Assembly (NCBI RefSeq): GCF_901542335.1
Contig: NZ_LR594036.1
Span: 1,240,001 to 1,304,000 of the forward strand
DNA from: Streptococcus porcinus
GTDB taxonomy: Bacteria > Bacillota > Bacilli > Lactobacillales > Streptococcaceae
Length of the DNA: 64,000 nt
Direction of reading: 5' to 3'
Positions 20,801-29,792 of the stretch are shown here, in pieces; the stretch's first letter is position 1; each line of letters opens with the position of its first letter. Under the pieces are notes generated by a model, which worked only from the letters and a program-made list of their open reading frames with translations, was not told the DNA's origin and made no database searches. A program made the position numbers and the translations under genes.

Positions 20801-21789
20801 TTGTGATTGAGAATTACAGTGTCACCAACTCTGACATCAAATGACCCTGAAACTTCAATGGTTTCTTTGCCATAACAAACATTTTTAATCCACTTTAAGC
20901 CCTCTGACTCAAGTTTTGCAACATCATCAGTATCAATGTTTAGTTTCCATAGCAAAAAATCATCTATATCTAGCACTTTCGGCATATTTTCAGCAGCTAT
21001 TGGTGCATAGATGCGGTTGTTTTTTTGATAAAACTCAGTTTGACCTTGTTCGTTTTTCCAAACTGTGCCACGGTTACCAAGCCTCAAGCCATCTTTTCCG
21101 ATTGGTTCAATGGCTGTTTTAATATCGGTCATATCAAAAGCTCGGATGACATCATTTGAGTTGTCAATCGTGATTTCAAAATCCCGTCTGTTTCGGCCAA
21201 CGCCTTGATAATTCGCACCATCATTCGCTCTATAAATGTTAAGGATCAGCTTATCAAATTGGCCGTTACGTTTTTGCTTGATTTCAAACTCACACTCACC
21301 GCCAAAATTGTTGATAATTGATATTAACCGCTTATACTTAACATCTTCACCATCATACTTTAGGGTCTTTTTGCTAGTTGCTAGTTCGTTCACGCCAATT
21401 TCAAAATTGGCATAAGGGAAAAATTCCATCGCTGTCAAATGTTCAACAATTGTCCTAGCTGGTTGATTTTCATAAGCTAAGCAATTTTCACTTAACATTT
21501 CAAGGTTGAAATAGTCACCAATAATTGAAATAGTTTTTGATTTGGCATTTTCTTTAAATTTAACAATTGAAAATCTAAAGAATTTACCTAAAAATCTAAA
21601 TGCAAGATAACCATTTTCCTTGATACCCCACCACTCACCGCTTTCCTTTGAAAATTCAAACTCAACCTGATGTGTAGCCTCTTCAAAAAATGAGGTCAAG
21701 GATGCTTTATTAATTTTGATAGCATTTAATAATGCATTATCAGCAACTGCCGTCTCATGCATATTTTTGTCATAAAACGTTATTTGCAC
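17815..21789 (-). CDS. Phage tail-associated receptor-binding/minor structural protein
   Basis: The 1324-residue protein starts with a baseplate-hub type domain (about residues 1-370, 'phage minor structural protein' family), then an Ig-like or carbohydrate-binding region with ENGEKGNG-type linkers, long coiled coils rich in Asn, Thr and Ser (about 560-830), a lectin-like jelly-roll segment (about 845-1010, ending in DNAQLETGTISSAFGKS) and a gp58-like C-terminal region. It is expected to form the tail tip that contacts host polysaccharide. Its start overlaps the end of the Dit gene. No hyaluronidase domain is present, unlike many S. pyogenes prophages. Confidence 0.85.
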   Translation of the reverse strand: MQITFYDKNMHETAVADNALLNAIKINKASLTSFFEEATHQVEFEFSKESGEWWGIKENGYLAFRFLGKFFRFSIVKFKENAKSKTISIIGDYFNLEMLSENCLAYENQPARTIVEHLTAMEFFPYANFEIGVNELATSKKTLKYDGEDVKYKRLISIINNFGGECEFEIKQKRNGQFDKLILNIYRANDGANYQGVGRNRRDFEITIDNSNDVIRAFDMTDIKTAIEPIGKDGLRLGNRGTVWKNEQGQTEFYQKNNRIYAPIAAENMPKVLDIDDFLLWKLNIDTDDVAKLESEGLKWIKNVCYGKETIEVSGSFDVRVGDTVILNHKGIGRYGILGSLRVMKITWNLLTGTNEVTFSNFKRLASKISAQGLALQNSIESPASYDITFNTTGGTVFKNNTGSSNVSFNFSKNGAQTAVLGQRWYNGTKLLSNGLEVMIKPDMLTDGKLNLRLEVDVTDAITFSKELTFINVNDGEKGNGIESGKVTYGKTTSISTQPTNWSDSRPAVGQGEVLWSKTTLSYTDKNIPDTIDIKYTYQGKDGALDEEQYNAIVAKNVSQDELISQAQSTADNAKANAVSALSNIVSESKKLTDQMSALSKIEGDHYTATNQTLTQLDGTVKGLQTDYTALVSKDSEITQTLSNYKQTIDQNTAKIAENKKSADGTLSSLQTQVTQNKTDISTKASQLTVDNLTGRMSSAETSIKQTATEISTRLSQTSIESLINNKATVITDNKIKETSDSFSREITRVENKADSLTVKVNTVKDTVDSHTQQIGQQGSSLTTTIQRVDSIQSSVSNIDGRLSTVTQTADGLVTTVQNLSAGGNNLLLNADFEITDNKTSFVVGGVTYSQGPRYWSTYNGGIPNATTSYHSYSGSFGGRNNVVIFNESDGSRNWKAITQSIGKTIMPDFLDTTNDFMLSFDAYADLSGTKLFGGFYYVNKLTGATNFHAGQFTVNSITAGSWNRYSVKVPFNKDICDFSKTFSFLIYGFGFSSNAILAIDNAQLETGTISSAFGKSKKELDDKIASIQTTVTQTANSWSVKNLTSGGSILGQINLADGTVRIDGKYVKITGQTLIDNGIITNAMIKDLTADKIVGGTIDASKISVINLNASNITSGQISATLVKGGVLTALNGAMSIDLNKGQMEMYNDNPAIRRVVAGLPNQFIKFSTGTQPNDNNYRIIGSGTKSNLTAAITSIGTNRLRTENNLDGGFTGINIYAGGSGTGDSIVDRIEISSDILKIAHSANSSDRGWVFENINGVNNQYVFRPNTTYQDTYKAMIGTSLNPIDEIYINEMYIKGQRLGYILKDIANRIGTVGAWAAAIS

Positions 21790-23231
21790 TATCTGAACCT
21801 CTTTCTATACTTGACTTTGACCGTTGGCAATGTCCTCAAAAAGCTTGAAAAATGCATTTTCATAGTTGATTTTCCAGGTGGCAACTTGATATATTCTGAG
21901 CCTAAAACTGTGCTTTCTGGCATGCCATCAACTGTAACTTTGCCAATCTCATTATTAAAAACAATATTTACATTACTAGAATATCTGTTTGGGACGTCCA
22001 AAATTACGGGAACGTGATGTTTTTGCCACATAAAATCACTAATAAACATGTCTGTCACTTGTTGACTACCTTTATATTTAAGTAAGAAAACATGCACTTT
22101 AGCACTCTTTTTGCCTTTTAGATAATCAGATTGATGCTTTGTGTACCCTCTCTCGTAAAATGTGATTACATCATCATTTCTATACATTGCCATATTTCCG
22201 TTTGAGTTCATAAACGGATTTTCGTTCAAAATATGACTAGCTAAAAACGTTGAGCGTCTAACCATGTCATAACCAACGGGATTGTTAGGGTTTGCAATCA
22301 TACAGTTAAATTCTGCGATGTTTGAGTTAGATCTCTTGATAGTCTCAACACCGTACAAGAAATTGCCATTTTCATCAGATACACAAACCTTAATTGCTGA
22401 TTTTTGAGGCAATAAACCAGTATGAAACACTTGACGCCAATAAATCGTGTCAAACAATGTCCCGACTTCACCGTTTACATCAGCTTTGGTCGAATAGGTC
22501 AATGATTGGCCATTGAGTGCATTGGTTTCTGTTCCAGGATTTGCAAGATAAAGCCAATCAACATCAGAAATTCCATTTGTCCGTTTGACAATTCCAAGCG
22601 TCCCTGTAAGTGATTGATAGTTGTCATTAGCTATCCCGACACGCTGAGTTCCTGATGATAGCATCAGATTAGCGTTAAATGGCTTGAAATTGACCATCAT
22701 CTCTGAGTTTTGAGCGGTTACAGTATCAACTTCCTCAACATTACCAATCTCAAGACTGCTATTGTCAGTAGCAATCCCAACAAATCCATTATCAGCATTA
22801 TTAGTCATTTCAATAATCGGGCAAGCTGGTGCAGTGCCCTGATTATCAAAATCAACTGTGATGATGTTGTTTGCGGTTGTTATCTTGTCAGACTGGATTT
22901 CTTCATAGCTTCTACTGTATGCATAGCCGTCAAGCGTTTGAAATTTGATTTTGATATCTTGAAACCATGAAATCCCATTTGACTCATCAAATCTTTCAAC
23001 AACTCTTGCATAATACATTAACTCAGGTTCATCACTGAAAATTAGTTCATAGTAGCTATCAGTCATCACAATCCTGCGTAATTCACGCTTTTTTTGTTGC
23101 ATGCTGCGACTGTCTGTTGTCTTCATTTTTACAGTGAGAACAATCTCATCTTGATTTGCTCTGTCAATGTCAATCACTCTAAAAAATTGTGACAAATCAA
23201 CATTATTAAACTTAACTGTTAACTCACTCAT
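21789..23231 (-). CDS. Distal tail protein (Dit, siphovirus tail component)
   Basis: The 480-residue protein matches the siphovirus Dit family: an N-terminal ring-forming domain (MSELTVKFNNVDLSQFFRVIDIDR) and the gene order tape measure - Dit - tail fibre. It forms the hexameric hub linking the tail tube to the receptor-binding protein. It is longer than a minimal Dit (about 250), with a C-terminal extension that may be a carbohydrate-binding or galectin-like module. It overlaps the tape-measure stop by four bases. Confidence 0.85.
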   Translation of the reverse strand: MSELTVKFNNVDLSQFFRVIDIDRANQDEIVLTVKMKTTDSRSMQQKKRELRRIVMTDSYYELIFSDEPELMYYARVVERFDESNGISWFQDIKIKFQTLDGYAYSRSYEEIQSDKITTANNIITVDFDNQGTAPACPIIEMTNNADNGFVGIATDNSSLEIGNVEEVDTVTAQNSEMMVNFKPFNANLMLSSGTQRVGIANDNYQSLTGTLGIVKRTNGISDVDWLYLANPGTETNALNGQSLTYSTKADVNGEVGTLFDTIYWRQVFHTGLLPQKSAIKVCVSDENGNFLYGVETIKRSNSNIAEFNCMIANPNNPVGYDMVRRSTFLASHILNENPFMNSNGNMAMYRNDDVITFYERGYTKHQSDYLKGKKSAKVHVFLLKYKGSQQVTDMFISDFMWQKHHVPVILDVPNRYSSNVNIVFNNEIGKVTVDGMPESTVLGSEYIKLPPGKSTMKMHFSSFLRTLPTVKVKYRKRFR

Positions 23232-26200
23232 GCAAATAATCCCTCAATTCTATCTATATCTTGACTAACTTCTTTCTGAACCTTATATGTTTCTTTTTTT
23301 GTTGCTGTTGCAATTGTCATGCTATCAACATCAACGTGAATTGGTTGTTCTGTTGCCTTTTCAGCAACTTTAAGCGCCTTTTCGATAAGTTCATCTGATT
23401 TCTGTTTGTCACTCTTGATATCGGATTTAACTGTTTGTTCAGTGCTTGTCTTGAGTTTAAATTGACTTGATAATGTACTCTTACCAATTCCGACTAAATC
23501 CTCAATATTAAACCTGAATGCTGACATCTCTTTTTGAACATATGCTAGGCTATCGGTTACATCAGAGGTGTTTTTCTCAATACCAACTGCAATACCTTGA
23601 GCAATATAACGGCCTACATTGTCCCTAAAGAGTCGAGACGGTGAGTGAATTTTAGCCTTAGCTTGTGCTGCTCTCTCAGCTTGAGCAACTAATGCATTAG
23701 CTGCAGCTGTAACTGCTCCAAGCGCTGAATACATACCTTGAGCCAAACCTTGGCCAATCATGGCACCAATTCCACGCATGGCACCAACACCTGACATACC
23801 AGCTGAACGAACTGCTGACATCAATGCATTCATCGCACCTGTCGCTGAACCAATCCCGCCATTTATACCATTAGCTATATTTTGAGCGGTCTGTTGTCCA
23901 ATTCTTGTTCCCTCTGATTGCATCTGTGAACCAACTGATCTAACAGTGCTTAGAATAGCATTCATTGCTGATTGCACTGTTCCTTGCATTGATGTGAATG
24001 CACTAGATACAAGTAAGCAAGATGTCGCAACTTGATTAATTTGTGTCGCAGTCATATCAGCCATTGACCCAACCCTGATAAGAGCTGTTACAACTACGCT
24101 AAGTTGAGCTCCGAACATTAAAAAACCAGCAGAGGCCATTGCTAACGCTGGTGTAATTGTCATAATTTGCATCTTCAACATTGCGATAGGTGCATTAACA
24201 ACAGATAAACTTGATGCACTAGCAATAATCTGTGAAGAAAATGTACTAAAACCAACAGATGCCGACATTAAAACAGAAGGTATTGTACTGATTGAAGCTT
24301 GTAATGTAGTAATAGCTGATGATATTCCAGTCATTCCAGCAAGAGCCATTGTTGAACTTGTTGTAAGCATTGTCATTCCTGTTGCTAATTGTGTCATGCT
24401 TGAGCCAACTATTGCCAAACCAGCTCCACTAGCTGCAATTTTACCTAAACCAACTGCAACTGCTGTAAGAGATGCAGCCATATCACCAAATCTTGTATTT
24501 GTAATCATAACAACACCTTGAGCAAGAGATTTAAAACCTGTTCCTGCTTTCAGTGCAGCATTTCCAATACTTGTGATGACACCAGAAACACTATTCAATA
24601 CACTAACAAATGCTCCGCTTACAGCTTCTACGACTGTTGAAACAGCATTTGCTAATTTTTGAAGCGCAGGTGCGCAGATGTTTAAAGCTACACCAAATGC
24701 AGCAACACCAGCTGATGCAACTAATAATCCAGCTCCTAATAACACGGTAGCTGCTCCTGCCAATGCGGCTCCAACTGCCAAAGCTGTTAATCCCACTCCA
24801 GCAACTAACAATCCTGCTCCTGCCACCAATGCACCAACTCCAACCGAAAGCAAACCAGCAGAAAGAGAAATAAGTGCAACAGCTGCACTAAGTCCATAAG
24901 TAGCAATAGTTGGCAACTGAGTTGCTAGTAATGCAATACCTGCTCCTATCATTAAAATAGCACCACCAAAAGCTAGGATCCCTACTGCTCCAGCTGTCAG
25001 CGCAGGAGCTAGAGCAGTAGCACCTGTAGCTAATAGAGCAATTCCTGCTGCAAAAGCAACCATAGCTATTTGTGCGCCAGTACCAGCTGAAGCTAATTGA
25101 GAAGCCGCTTGTACAAGCACATATACTCCGGTCGCAGCCAAAATAAAACCAGCTCCAACCATTAATACTCCAGCCCCCATTTTCATCACTGATACAGCTG
25201 CAGCACCTGCTGTTGTCCCAACAGCTGTATTTCCTGCGCTCATTGCAGCACTTGCTCCAGCATTTGCAGCTTGTGCTGCCGTTAACCCAAAAATATTAGC
25301 AATCAATGAAATCAATGTCTTACCAAAATCAAATGCTGACTTGAGAGTACTAGCTATTTTGATTCCTTTTTTAAGCGCAAATAACCCAGTGTTAAAAGCT
25401 ATTATCCCAGTCGCTAAATTTCGGAATACGCTAGGATCTAACTTAGATATCCAACTTGCAACATCTTCAATTTTCCCTGCAATTTGAACAAATGCATCTC
25501 CAATAGTTGTTGCAAAACTTGTTATTTGTGCTTTATTGCCAGTTATCGATGAAACAATGTGACTAATCGCTTTACCAACTGCGCTTAAAAATGATTGAAT
25601 CGCTGATACAGCTCCAGTCCCTTTAAAAATAGAAAAGAATTGTTGTAATTTGGATGTGGCAGAAGAAACCGTACTAGCTATCTTGTTAATAACAGCTTCT
25701 ATATTGATACCATCTAAGAAAGTTCCGAGACCGCTAGCTAACTTGTCAAAATTAACCTTATCAATTGCAGAAGATAAGACATTAATTGCTTTAATTCCAA
25801 AAGCATTTACTTTATCAAATGCTGGCATCAACTTATTTGATAGACTTTCCTTTGCTCCATCAATAGCCTGATCAACAGTTTTGAACTCAGTAGCCATATT
25901 TTGAAAAGCGTCTGAGTTCCCTGCACGTTCCATTGCCGCAAAGAAATCTTCAGTTTTTACTTTTCCATCATTTACTGCTGAAACTAGCTCAGCTGTTGTC
26001 ATACCCATTTCTTTAGCAACAGCAGCCATACCAGCAGGAGCTTGCTCCATCATTATTTTAAAATCCATCCAAGCTACCTTTGGTTTAGCTGCCATTTGTG
26101 TAGCTTGTACAGATAAAGATTTCATTGCTTGGGCTGGATTTTCAGCAGAAGCGGCAAGTCCGCCAAAAGCCTTAACTAAACTACCAACATTTTTAGTCCC

Positions 26201-26584
26201 TACTGCGTCAAGCTGAGCATATGTGCTAGCCATATCTGACGCCGAATATATTGTTTTAGTGGCAAAATCTTGCATTGCTGATTTAGCGGCTTTAATTACT
26301 TCAGGCGAGCGACCAAACGCTTGTAAATTCCCTTCAAAGGTTTTCCACGCCTTGGCAGAACCGTTAAGCTCAGAAACCATGTCACGTATACCATTGTTGA
26401 CAGTACTTATACCAGCTGTTAAAGCTGAGCTAACAATATTAGCTCCTAAAACGGACTTAAAAACAGACCCAACTTTTGAGTCTGCACCTTCTAACTGTCC
26501 AAAAAGTGATTTTAGCTTGCTAACACCAGACTGTGCCCCTGAACCGTCTAGGTCTACTTTAATTGTTACTGATCCATCTGCCAT
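23228..26584 (-). CDS. Tail tape measure protein
   Basis: The 1118-residue protein has the N-terminal tape-measure domain (about 75-270; AFGGLAASAENPAQAMKSLS and QAPAGMAAVAKEMG), a long middle of Ala/Gly/Val-rich hydrophobic helices (about 440-680) and helical repeats towards the end. It sets tail length and is injected ahead of the DNA. It is shorter than many tape measures, so the tail should be correspondingly short. Position between the Gp15 chaperone and Dit genes supports the call. Confidence 0.92.
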   Translation of the reverse strand: MADGSVTIKVDLDGSGAQSGVSKLKSLFGQLEGADSKVGSVFKSVLGANIVSSALTAGISTVNNGIRDMVSELNGSAKAWKTFEGNLQAFGRSPEVIKAAKSAMQDFATKTIYSASDMASTYAQLDAVGTKNVGSLVKAFGGLAASAENPAQAMKSLSVQATQMAAKPKVAWMDFKIMMEQAPAGMAAVAKEMGMTTAELVSAVNDGKVKTEDFFAAMERAGNSDAFQNMATEFKTVDQAIDGAKESLSNKLMPAFDKVNAFGIKAINVLSSAIDKVNFDKLASGLGTFLDGINIEAVINKIASTVSSATSKLQQFFSIFKGTGAVSAIQSFLSAVGKAISHIVSSITGNKAQITSFATTIGDAFVQIAGKIEDVASWISKLDPSVFRNLATGIIAFNTGLFALKKGIKIASTLKSAFDFGKTLISLIANIFGLTAAQAANAGASAAMSAGNTAVGTTAGAAAVSVMKMGAGVLMVGAGFILAATGVYVLVQAASQLASAGTGAQIAMVAFAAGIALLATGATALAPALTAGAVGILAFGGAILMIGAGIALLATQLPTIATYGLSAAVALISLSAGLLSVGVGALVAGAGLLVAGVGLTALAVGAALAGAATVLLGAGLLVASAGVAAFGVALNICAPALQKLANAVSTVVEAVSGAFVSVLNSVSGVITSIGNAALKAGTGFKSLAQGVVMITNTRFGDMAASLTAVAVGLGKIAASGAGLAIVGSSMTQLATGMTMLTTSSTMALAGMTGISSAITTLQASISTIPSVLMSASVGFSTFSSQIIASASSLSVVNAPIAMLKMQIMTITPALAMASAGFLMFGAQLSVVVTALIRVGSMADMTATQINQVATSCLLVSSAFTSMQGTVQSAMNAILSTVRSVGSQMQSEGTRIGQQTAQNIANGINGGIGSATGAMNALMSAVRSAGMSGVGAMRGIGAMIGQGLAQGMYSALGAVTAAANALVAQAERAAQAKAKIHSPSRLFRDNVGRYIAQGIAVGIEKNTSDVTDSLAYVQKEMSAFRFNIEDLVGIGKSTLSSQFKLKTSTEQTVKSDIKSDKQKSDELIEKALKVAEKATEQPIHVDVDSMTIATATKKETYKVQKEVSQDIDRIEGLFA

Positions 26585-26599
26585 GTGTGCCCCCTTTCT

Positions 26600-27199
26600 T
26601 TAGTAGTCGAAATTTTGCGGTAACGCATATTCTTTTTTGAGTTTTCTCATTTGCTCTTTATATTTCCTACTGTCTCCCTCTTGCGGTTTATAAGAGCGTA
26701 TTTTTAGCACCTCTGCAAACTTTGTGTTGCTTGGCAATCCATTAAGTAGCGCATTGAATTTTTTCCAGTGAAGGCTATTCTGAACGTCTATCAAATCTAT
26801 TTTGTAAGCTTGCATAAACGATGCATAAATATATTCAGCATCGTATTTAAAACTAAAAATAGGCTTTTCATCGCTTGAACTGCTTTTGGAACGTATTTTG
26901 CTTTTTATGGGATTTCCAGCTAAATCAAGCACTGGTGCAGTGTCTTTTGCAGGAATTAACTTAATATGTTCGTCAAAAATAAGTTTAAAAACAAGAGTAG
27001 CATCTTCTATACTTAATATTTGAGTAAAATCAACGTCTGTAAAAATTTGAATAGCTAGAAAAGGCTTATAAACTTCATCAACAACATCATCATTAATCAA
27101 TTCAATGACCTTAAAAACCTTGTTGAATGAGATGTTCATTGGATAAACTTTATCAGCTAACACTAACTCATCGGTTAATTTCCTTGATAAATCAAGCAT
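26600..27199 (-). CDS. Bacteriophage Gp15-family protein (tail assembly chaperone)
   Basis: A 199-residue protein of the Gp15 family, found directly before tape-measure genes in A118-type and streptococcal phages. KPFLAIQIFTDVDFTQIL and SFKYDAEYIYASFMQAYKIDLI are the most family-like stretches. I prefer the ATG at 27199, with AGGTGA before it, over a GTG three codons upstream. It follows the neighbouring tail gene by a single base, so the pair is coupled. A chaperone role is inferred from position. Confidence 0.78.
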   Translation of the reverse strand: MLDLSRKLTDELVLADKVYPMNISFNKVFKVIELINDDVVDEVYKPFLAIQIFTDVDFTQILSIEDATLVFKLIFDEHIKLIPAKDTAPVLDLAGNPIKSKIRSKSSSSDEKPIFSFKYDAEYIYASFMQAYKIDLIDVQNSLHWKKFNALLNGLPSNTKFAEVLKIRSYKPQEGDSRKYKEQMRKLKKEYALPQNFDY

Positions 27200-27200
27200 A

Positions 27201-27569
27201 TTAGTCACCTAAATACTTTTTAAGAGTATCTCCGTTGTTATTTTTTTCCCATTCTGACATAATTCCGTTTACAGCTTCGAGCAAATAAACCATGCAGTCA
27301 ATTGTTGTACCTTCGGAGAATTTATAGACTTTATCAAATGCATTTTCATCAAAAAGCTCAGTCCACGACAACTTGACTAAATCGTGCAATGTTTCAAACG
27401 CTTGACTGTCAACATCATTTACCGTTTCTGATATTTTAGCTCCTTCAGACTCTAATTTTTTGCCAACCTCTGTCATTTTTTTAATACTTTGGTCGTTAGC
27501 TAAAAACTCAAGCTTAAACTCTCCGAAATCTACTGGGATAACATTATTACGCTTTTTAATTACTACCAT
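27201..27569 (-). CDS. Tail assembly protein (DUF6673-like)
   Basis: A 122-residue acidic helical protein encoded between the major tail protein and Gp15 genes, the usual place for the first tail assembly chaperone. KKRNNVIPVDFGEFKLEFLA at the N-terminus is typical of these phages. I found no convincing ribosomal slippage site joining it to Gp15. Confidence 0.68.
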   Translation of the reverse strand: MVVIKKRNNVIPVDFGEFKLEFLANDQSIKKMTEVGKKLESEGAKISETVNDVDSQAFETLHDLVKLSWTELFDENAFDKVYKFSEGTTIDCMVYLLEAVNGIMSEWEKNNNGDTLKKYLGD

Positions 27570-27632
27570 TTTTCTTTTCCTTTGCTAATAAAACTCAAAA
27601 TTGGGAGCAAAAACTATTGCTCCCGACAAAAA

Positions 27633-28097
27633 CTATAATACGTCTAAGACAGCAGACTGCTTAGGAGCAGAGTCCCAAGTAACCGTCGCTTCAAATTTTT
27701 CAAATTCCGATGCTTCACCACCCCCAATTTTAATGTCTGAAACAGTCGCAACTCCCGAATACTGAGTTTTTCCGTCTGACTCAACAATTTTAAACCAAAC
27801 AGTTCGCGCATCACCTACTTTAAATCGCATATCTGCAATGATTTTCTGCGCAGCGTCCTCTTTGATATAATCACCTTCAAACGAGTAACCGTGCTTAACA
27901 CCTGTTACTACCGTTTTTTTAGTTCCATCACCATTATAGTAAGTAACATCATCTGTCTCTTCGTCGCTTTCGACATCGGCCGTTGTTACGCCATCAGCAA
28001 GCCACTTCCACGCTTCTTTTTCAGGCTCTTGCGTGGCAGTTTCTGGTGTCCAAGGTGCTATATAGTGTTTGCGTAGTGCATTTTTTTGTTTTGGCAT
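27633..28097 (-). CDS. Major tail (tube) protein
   Basis: A 154-residue protein with alternating beta-strand pattern (HGYSFEGDYIKEDAAQKIIADM, ARTVWFKIVESDGKTQYSGVATV), matching siphovirus tail tube proteins of the A118 type. It polymerises around the tape measure. It follows the tail-terminator gene directly and precedes the tail chaperones, the conserved order. Start is supported by GGAGG before the ATG. Confidence 0.82.
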   Translation of the reverse strand: MPKQKNALRKHYIAPWTPETATQEPEKEAWKWLADGVTTADVESDEETDDVTYYNGDGTKKTVVTGVKHGYSFEGDYIKEDAAQKIIADMRFKVGDARTVWFKIVESDGKTQYSGVATVSDIKIGGGEASEFEKFEATVTWDSAPKQSAVLDVL

Positions 28098-28496
28098 TTA
28101 AATTCCTCCATATGTTTCAATTTTTGCTGTAACATCCAGCATATAAATATAAAAGCCTTGCTCATCACGATCATTTAAAAATGGCTGTGACACCTCAAGT
28201 CCTCTAAATTCATAACTATTATTTTTACTTGGTAAATCAAAATTAAAACCAGCGAGGGCATGATTGATAGACCACAAAATCCTACTGGTTTTTTGGTGAT
28301 CTGTAGTTTTTATAGCTACTTCAAAAACCAAGCTGATATCTTGTTTGCCATTTAGATATTCTTTTTCTATTTTCCCGCCAGGTAAGGGATAAAGGACAAG
28401 TCCTTCGTGCTCAGATAAGTAATCTAATTTGCATTTTAAAGGCACACCAAGCGTGTTGATAAAGTCTCTAAGGACTTCTGCAAAATCATTATTCAT
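28098..28496 (-). CDS. Minor capsid protein 3-like (tail terminator/completion)
   Basis: A 132-residue protein resembling the 'minor capsid protein from bacteriophage' family that stands before the major tail protein. It is likely the tail-completion or terminator protein that caps the tube. It overlaps the upstream connector by four bases and abuts the major tail gene. Confidence 0.75.
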   Translation of the reverse strand: MNNDFAEVLRDFINTLGVPLKCKLDYLSEHEGLVLYPLPGGKIEKEYLNGKQDISLVFEVAIKTTDHQKTSRILWSINHALAGFNFDLPSKNNSYEFRGLEVSQPFLNDRDEQGFYIYMLDVTAKIETYGGI

Positions 28497-28855
28497 GTTT
28501 TAACTCCCATTGCTCTTAGACCGACCTTGCCCCAATACTTAACATGCAGAGCTGTAGCTTTCTTGTCCCACCGCTTGCCTGTTCCAGGAGTGGTGTACTT
28601 CTTAAAGGTAAAGCTCCTATGCTTGTTGTAGCTTGAGCCGTAGAACTGGGCTCTGGCATAAGGTCCAGGGTATCTTACTCCGTCCCTTGTAGCCTGACCA
28701 CTACCGCTAAGGTTTCCGCTCTTACGTGGGATAAATGGAGTCATGTCCATCATCATCTGGTTAGCTATCGCTAGCTTGCCTTTAGCTAAGGCTGCTGATG
28801 ATACCTTTTTTTCAATGTCCTTAAGGTCAACTTTTACAGATACTGTTACACCCAT
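28493..28855 (-). CDS. Minor capsid protein 2-like (head-tail joining)
   Basis: A 120-residue protein starting MGVTVSVKVDLKDIEKK, with a basic, glycine-rich middle (GQATRDGVRYPGPYARAQFYGSS). It resembles the Minor_capsid_2 / HK97 gp10-like family that joins head and tail. The start at 28855 overlaps the previous stop (TGATG), so its translation is probably coupled to the upstream gene, which has a premature stop. That may lower its expression. Confidence 0.75.
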   Translation of the reverse strand: MGVTVSVKVDLKDIEKKVSSAALAKGKLAIANQMMMDMTPFIPRKSGNLSGSGQATRDGVRYPGPYARAQFYGSSYNKHRSFTFKKYTTPGTGKRWDKKATALHVKYWGKVGLRAMGVKT

Positions 28856-29196
28856 CAAACACACTCCACTTCATAGCAAAAAATCTTGTTTTTATGTGGA
28901 TAACTAACTGGTATTACAGCAATCACTCTGTATTCACGCTGACCATCATTAATAACAGCATTTTGATAAGTATCATCGATGACTATCGGACAATATTTTG
29001 GATACACAAAAAGGACGCTAGCTTTTGTTTCACTGCGTCTATTTCCTGTTCCTTAAACTCCAAATCGTCTGTCAAATCTGACATTTGACAGAGTCACAGC
29101 TTCGGACAATACTGGTTTCCCCCATCCGTCTTTTTCTTCTGTGGTTTTACGAATAGTTACAGTATCGATCAATAACCGTTTATCAATATCTGTCAT
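28855..29196 (-). pseudogene. Minor capsid protein 1-like gene with an in-frame stop
   Basis: From ATG 29196 the frame gives MTDIDKRLLIDTVTIRK..., reaches RFDRRFGV at residue 47 and meets TAA at 29053-29055. Beyond the stop the same frame continues for 65 codons as GTGNRRSETKASVLFVYPKY and onwards to a TGA that overlaps the next start. The whole of 113 residues would fit the Minor_capsid_1 head-tail connector family. A single C-to-A change of a TCA serine codon would explain it. As written the protein is truncated to 47 residues, so particle assembly may fail unless the stop is suppressed. Confidence 0.8.
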
Positions 29197-29584
29197 AACC
29201 TACCCCCCTGTAGCCAAATCCTACGCTTTTAAGAGCGTTTATTGCATCGAGTGATAAATTATACATAGAGTTCTCAAGAGATGTCTTAGAGCTTTCTTTG
29301 TAACTTATTGATGTCCTTCCTAATGATACGCTTGACATTGATTGTTTAGCATCAGCTGTCATTATTCCAGTTGCATCTAAATATGTGATTTGAAAAGCAA
29401 TTGCTATCTTAACTGCTTTTTTTCGTGACTCTATATCTGTTTCAAAATCAACAGTGTTATAAAATCCATCTAAAAACAAGTTGATTGTAATCTCTGCTCT
29501 TTTCAGCAAATTGTCGAAATTAGCTACATCATCAAATCCAAAGTCTTTAAATTCATTAGCTGTCAAAAAATCTATAACAACCAC
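29183..29584 (-). CDS. Head-tail connector (adaptor) protein
   Basis: A 133-residue mostly helical protein (FKDFGFDDVANFDNLLKRAEITINLFL) placed straight after the capsid-region small genes and before the minor capsid genes, where phages of this type encode the gp6-like or YqbG-like connector that docks on the portal. It overlaps the next gene by 14 bases. Confidence 0.7.
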   Translation of the reverse strand: MVVIDFLTANEFKDFGFDDVANFDNLLKRAEITINLFLDGFYNTVDFETDIESRKKAVKIAIAFQITYLDATGIMTADAKQSMSSVSLGRTSISYKESSKTSLENSMYNLSLDAINALKSVGFGYRGVGYDRY

Positions 29585-29598
29585 CCCTTTCGTTTAAA

Positions 29599-29622
29599 AA
29601 AAGGCGGTTATTTTCCCGCCTT
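29599..29622 (-). terminator. Terminator-like hairpin within the structural operon
   Basis: On the minus strand AAGGCGGG and CCGCCTT pair around an eight-base loop followed by TTTTTT. It overlaps the stop of the 59-aa gene and precedes the connector gene, so it may reduce downstream head-tail gene expression unless antitermination operates. Confidence 0.6.
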
Positions 29623-29787
29623 GACTTCTTTTTCAACTTCTGTAAGTAGAGGGCAGAGGTCGGGATGTGATAACTTCCCAACTTTGTTGATACGCTTCGC
29701 TTCAGCGATAGTCATGCCTTCTACGCTATCTTCATCATACCCCTTGCCTTCGAAAACAAAGTTATGATTTACTTTAAATTTAGACAT
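29608..29787 (-). CDS. Small phage protein (59 aa) after the capsid gene
   Basis: From ATG 29787, with AGGAGTAAG before it, the frame encodes 59 residues including FKVNHNFVFEGKGYDEDSVEG and EAKRINKVGKLSHPDLCPLL. The charged C-terminus (EVEKEVKAGK) ends within the terminator hairpin. Position between capsid and connector is shared by small proteins of unknown function in related phages, some of which resemble Rho-termination-factor N-like or head-decoration proteins. Confidence 0.68.
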   Translation of the reverse strand: MSKFKVNHNFVFEGKGYDEDSVEGMTIAEAKRINKVGKLSHPDLCPLLTEVEKEVKAGK

Positions 29788-29792
29788 CTAAC

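Noticed and set aside
17815..21789. Hyaluronidase (HylP) domain in the tail fibre
   Set aside because: No collagen-like Gly-X-Y repeats or HylP motifs are visible; the pattern fits coiled coil and lectin-like modules instead.
24678..24899. Proline/alanine-rich plus-strand frame in the tape-measure gene
   Set aside because: It is the complement of Ala/Gly/Val-rich tape-measure codons and has no start signals.
27200..27240. Possible programmed ribosomal frameshift joining the two tail-assembly genes
   Set aside because: Only five A occur near the end (CTTAAAAAG), no convincing slippery heptamer is present, and the Gp15 gene has its own AGGTGA and ATG right after the stop.
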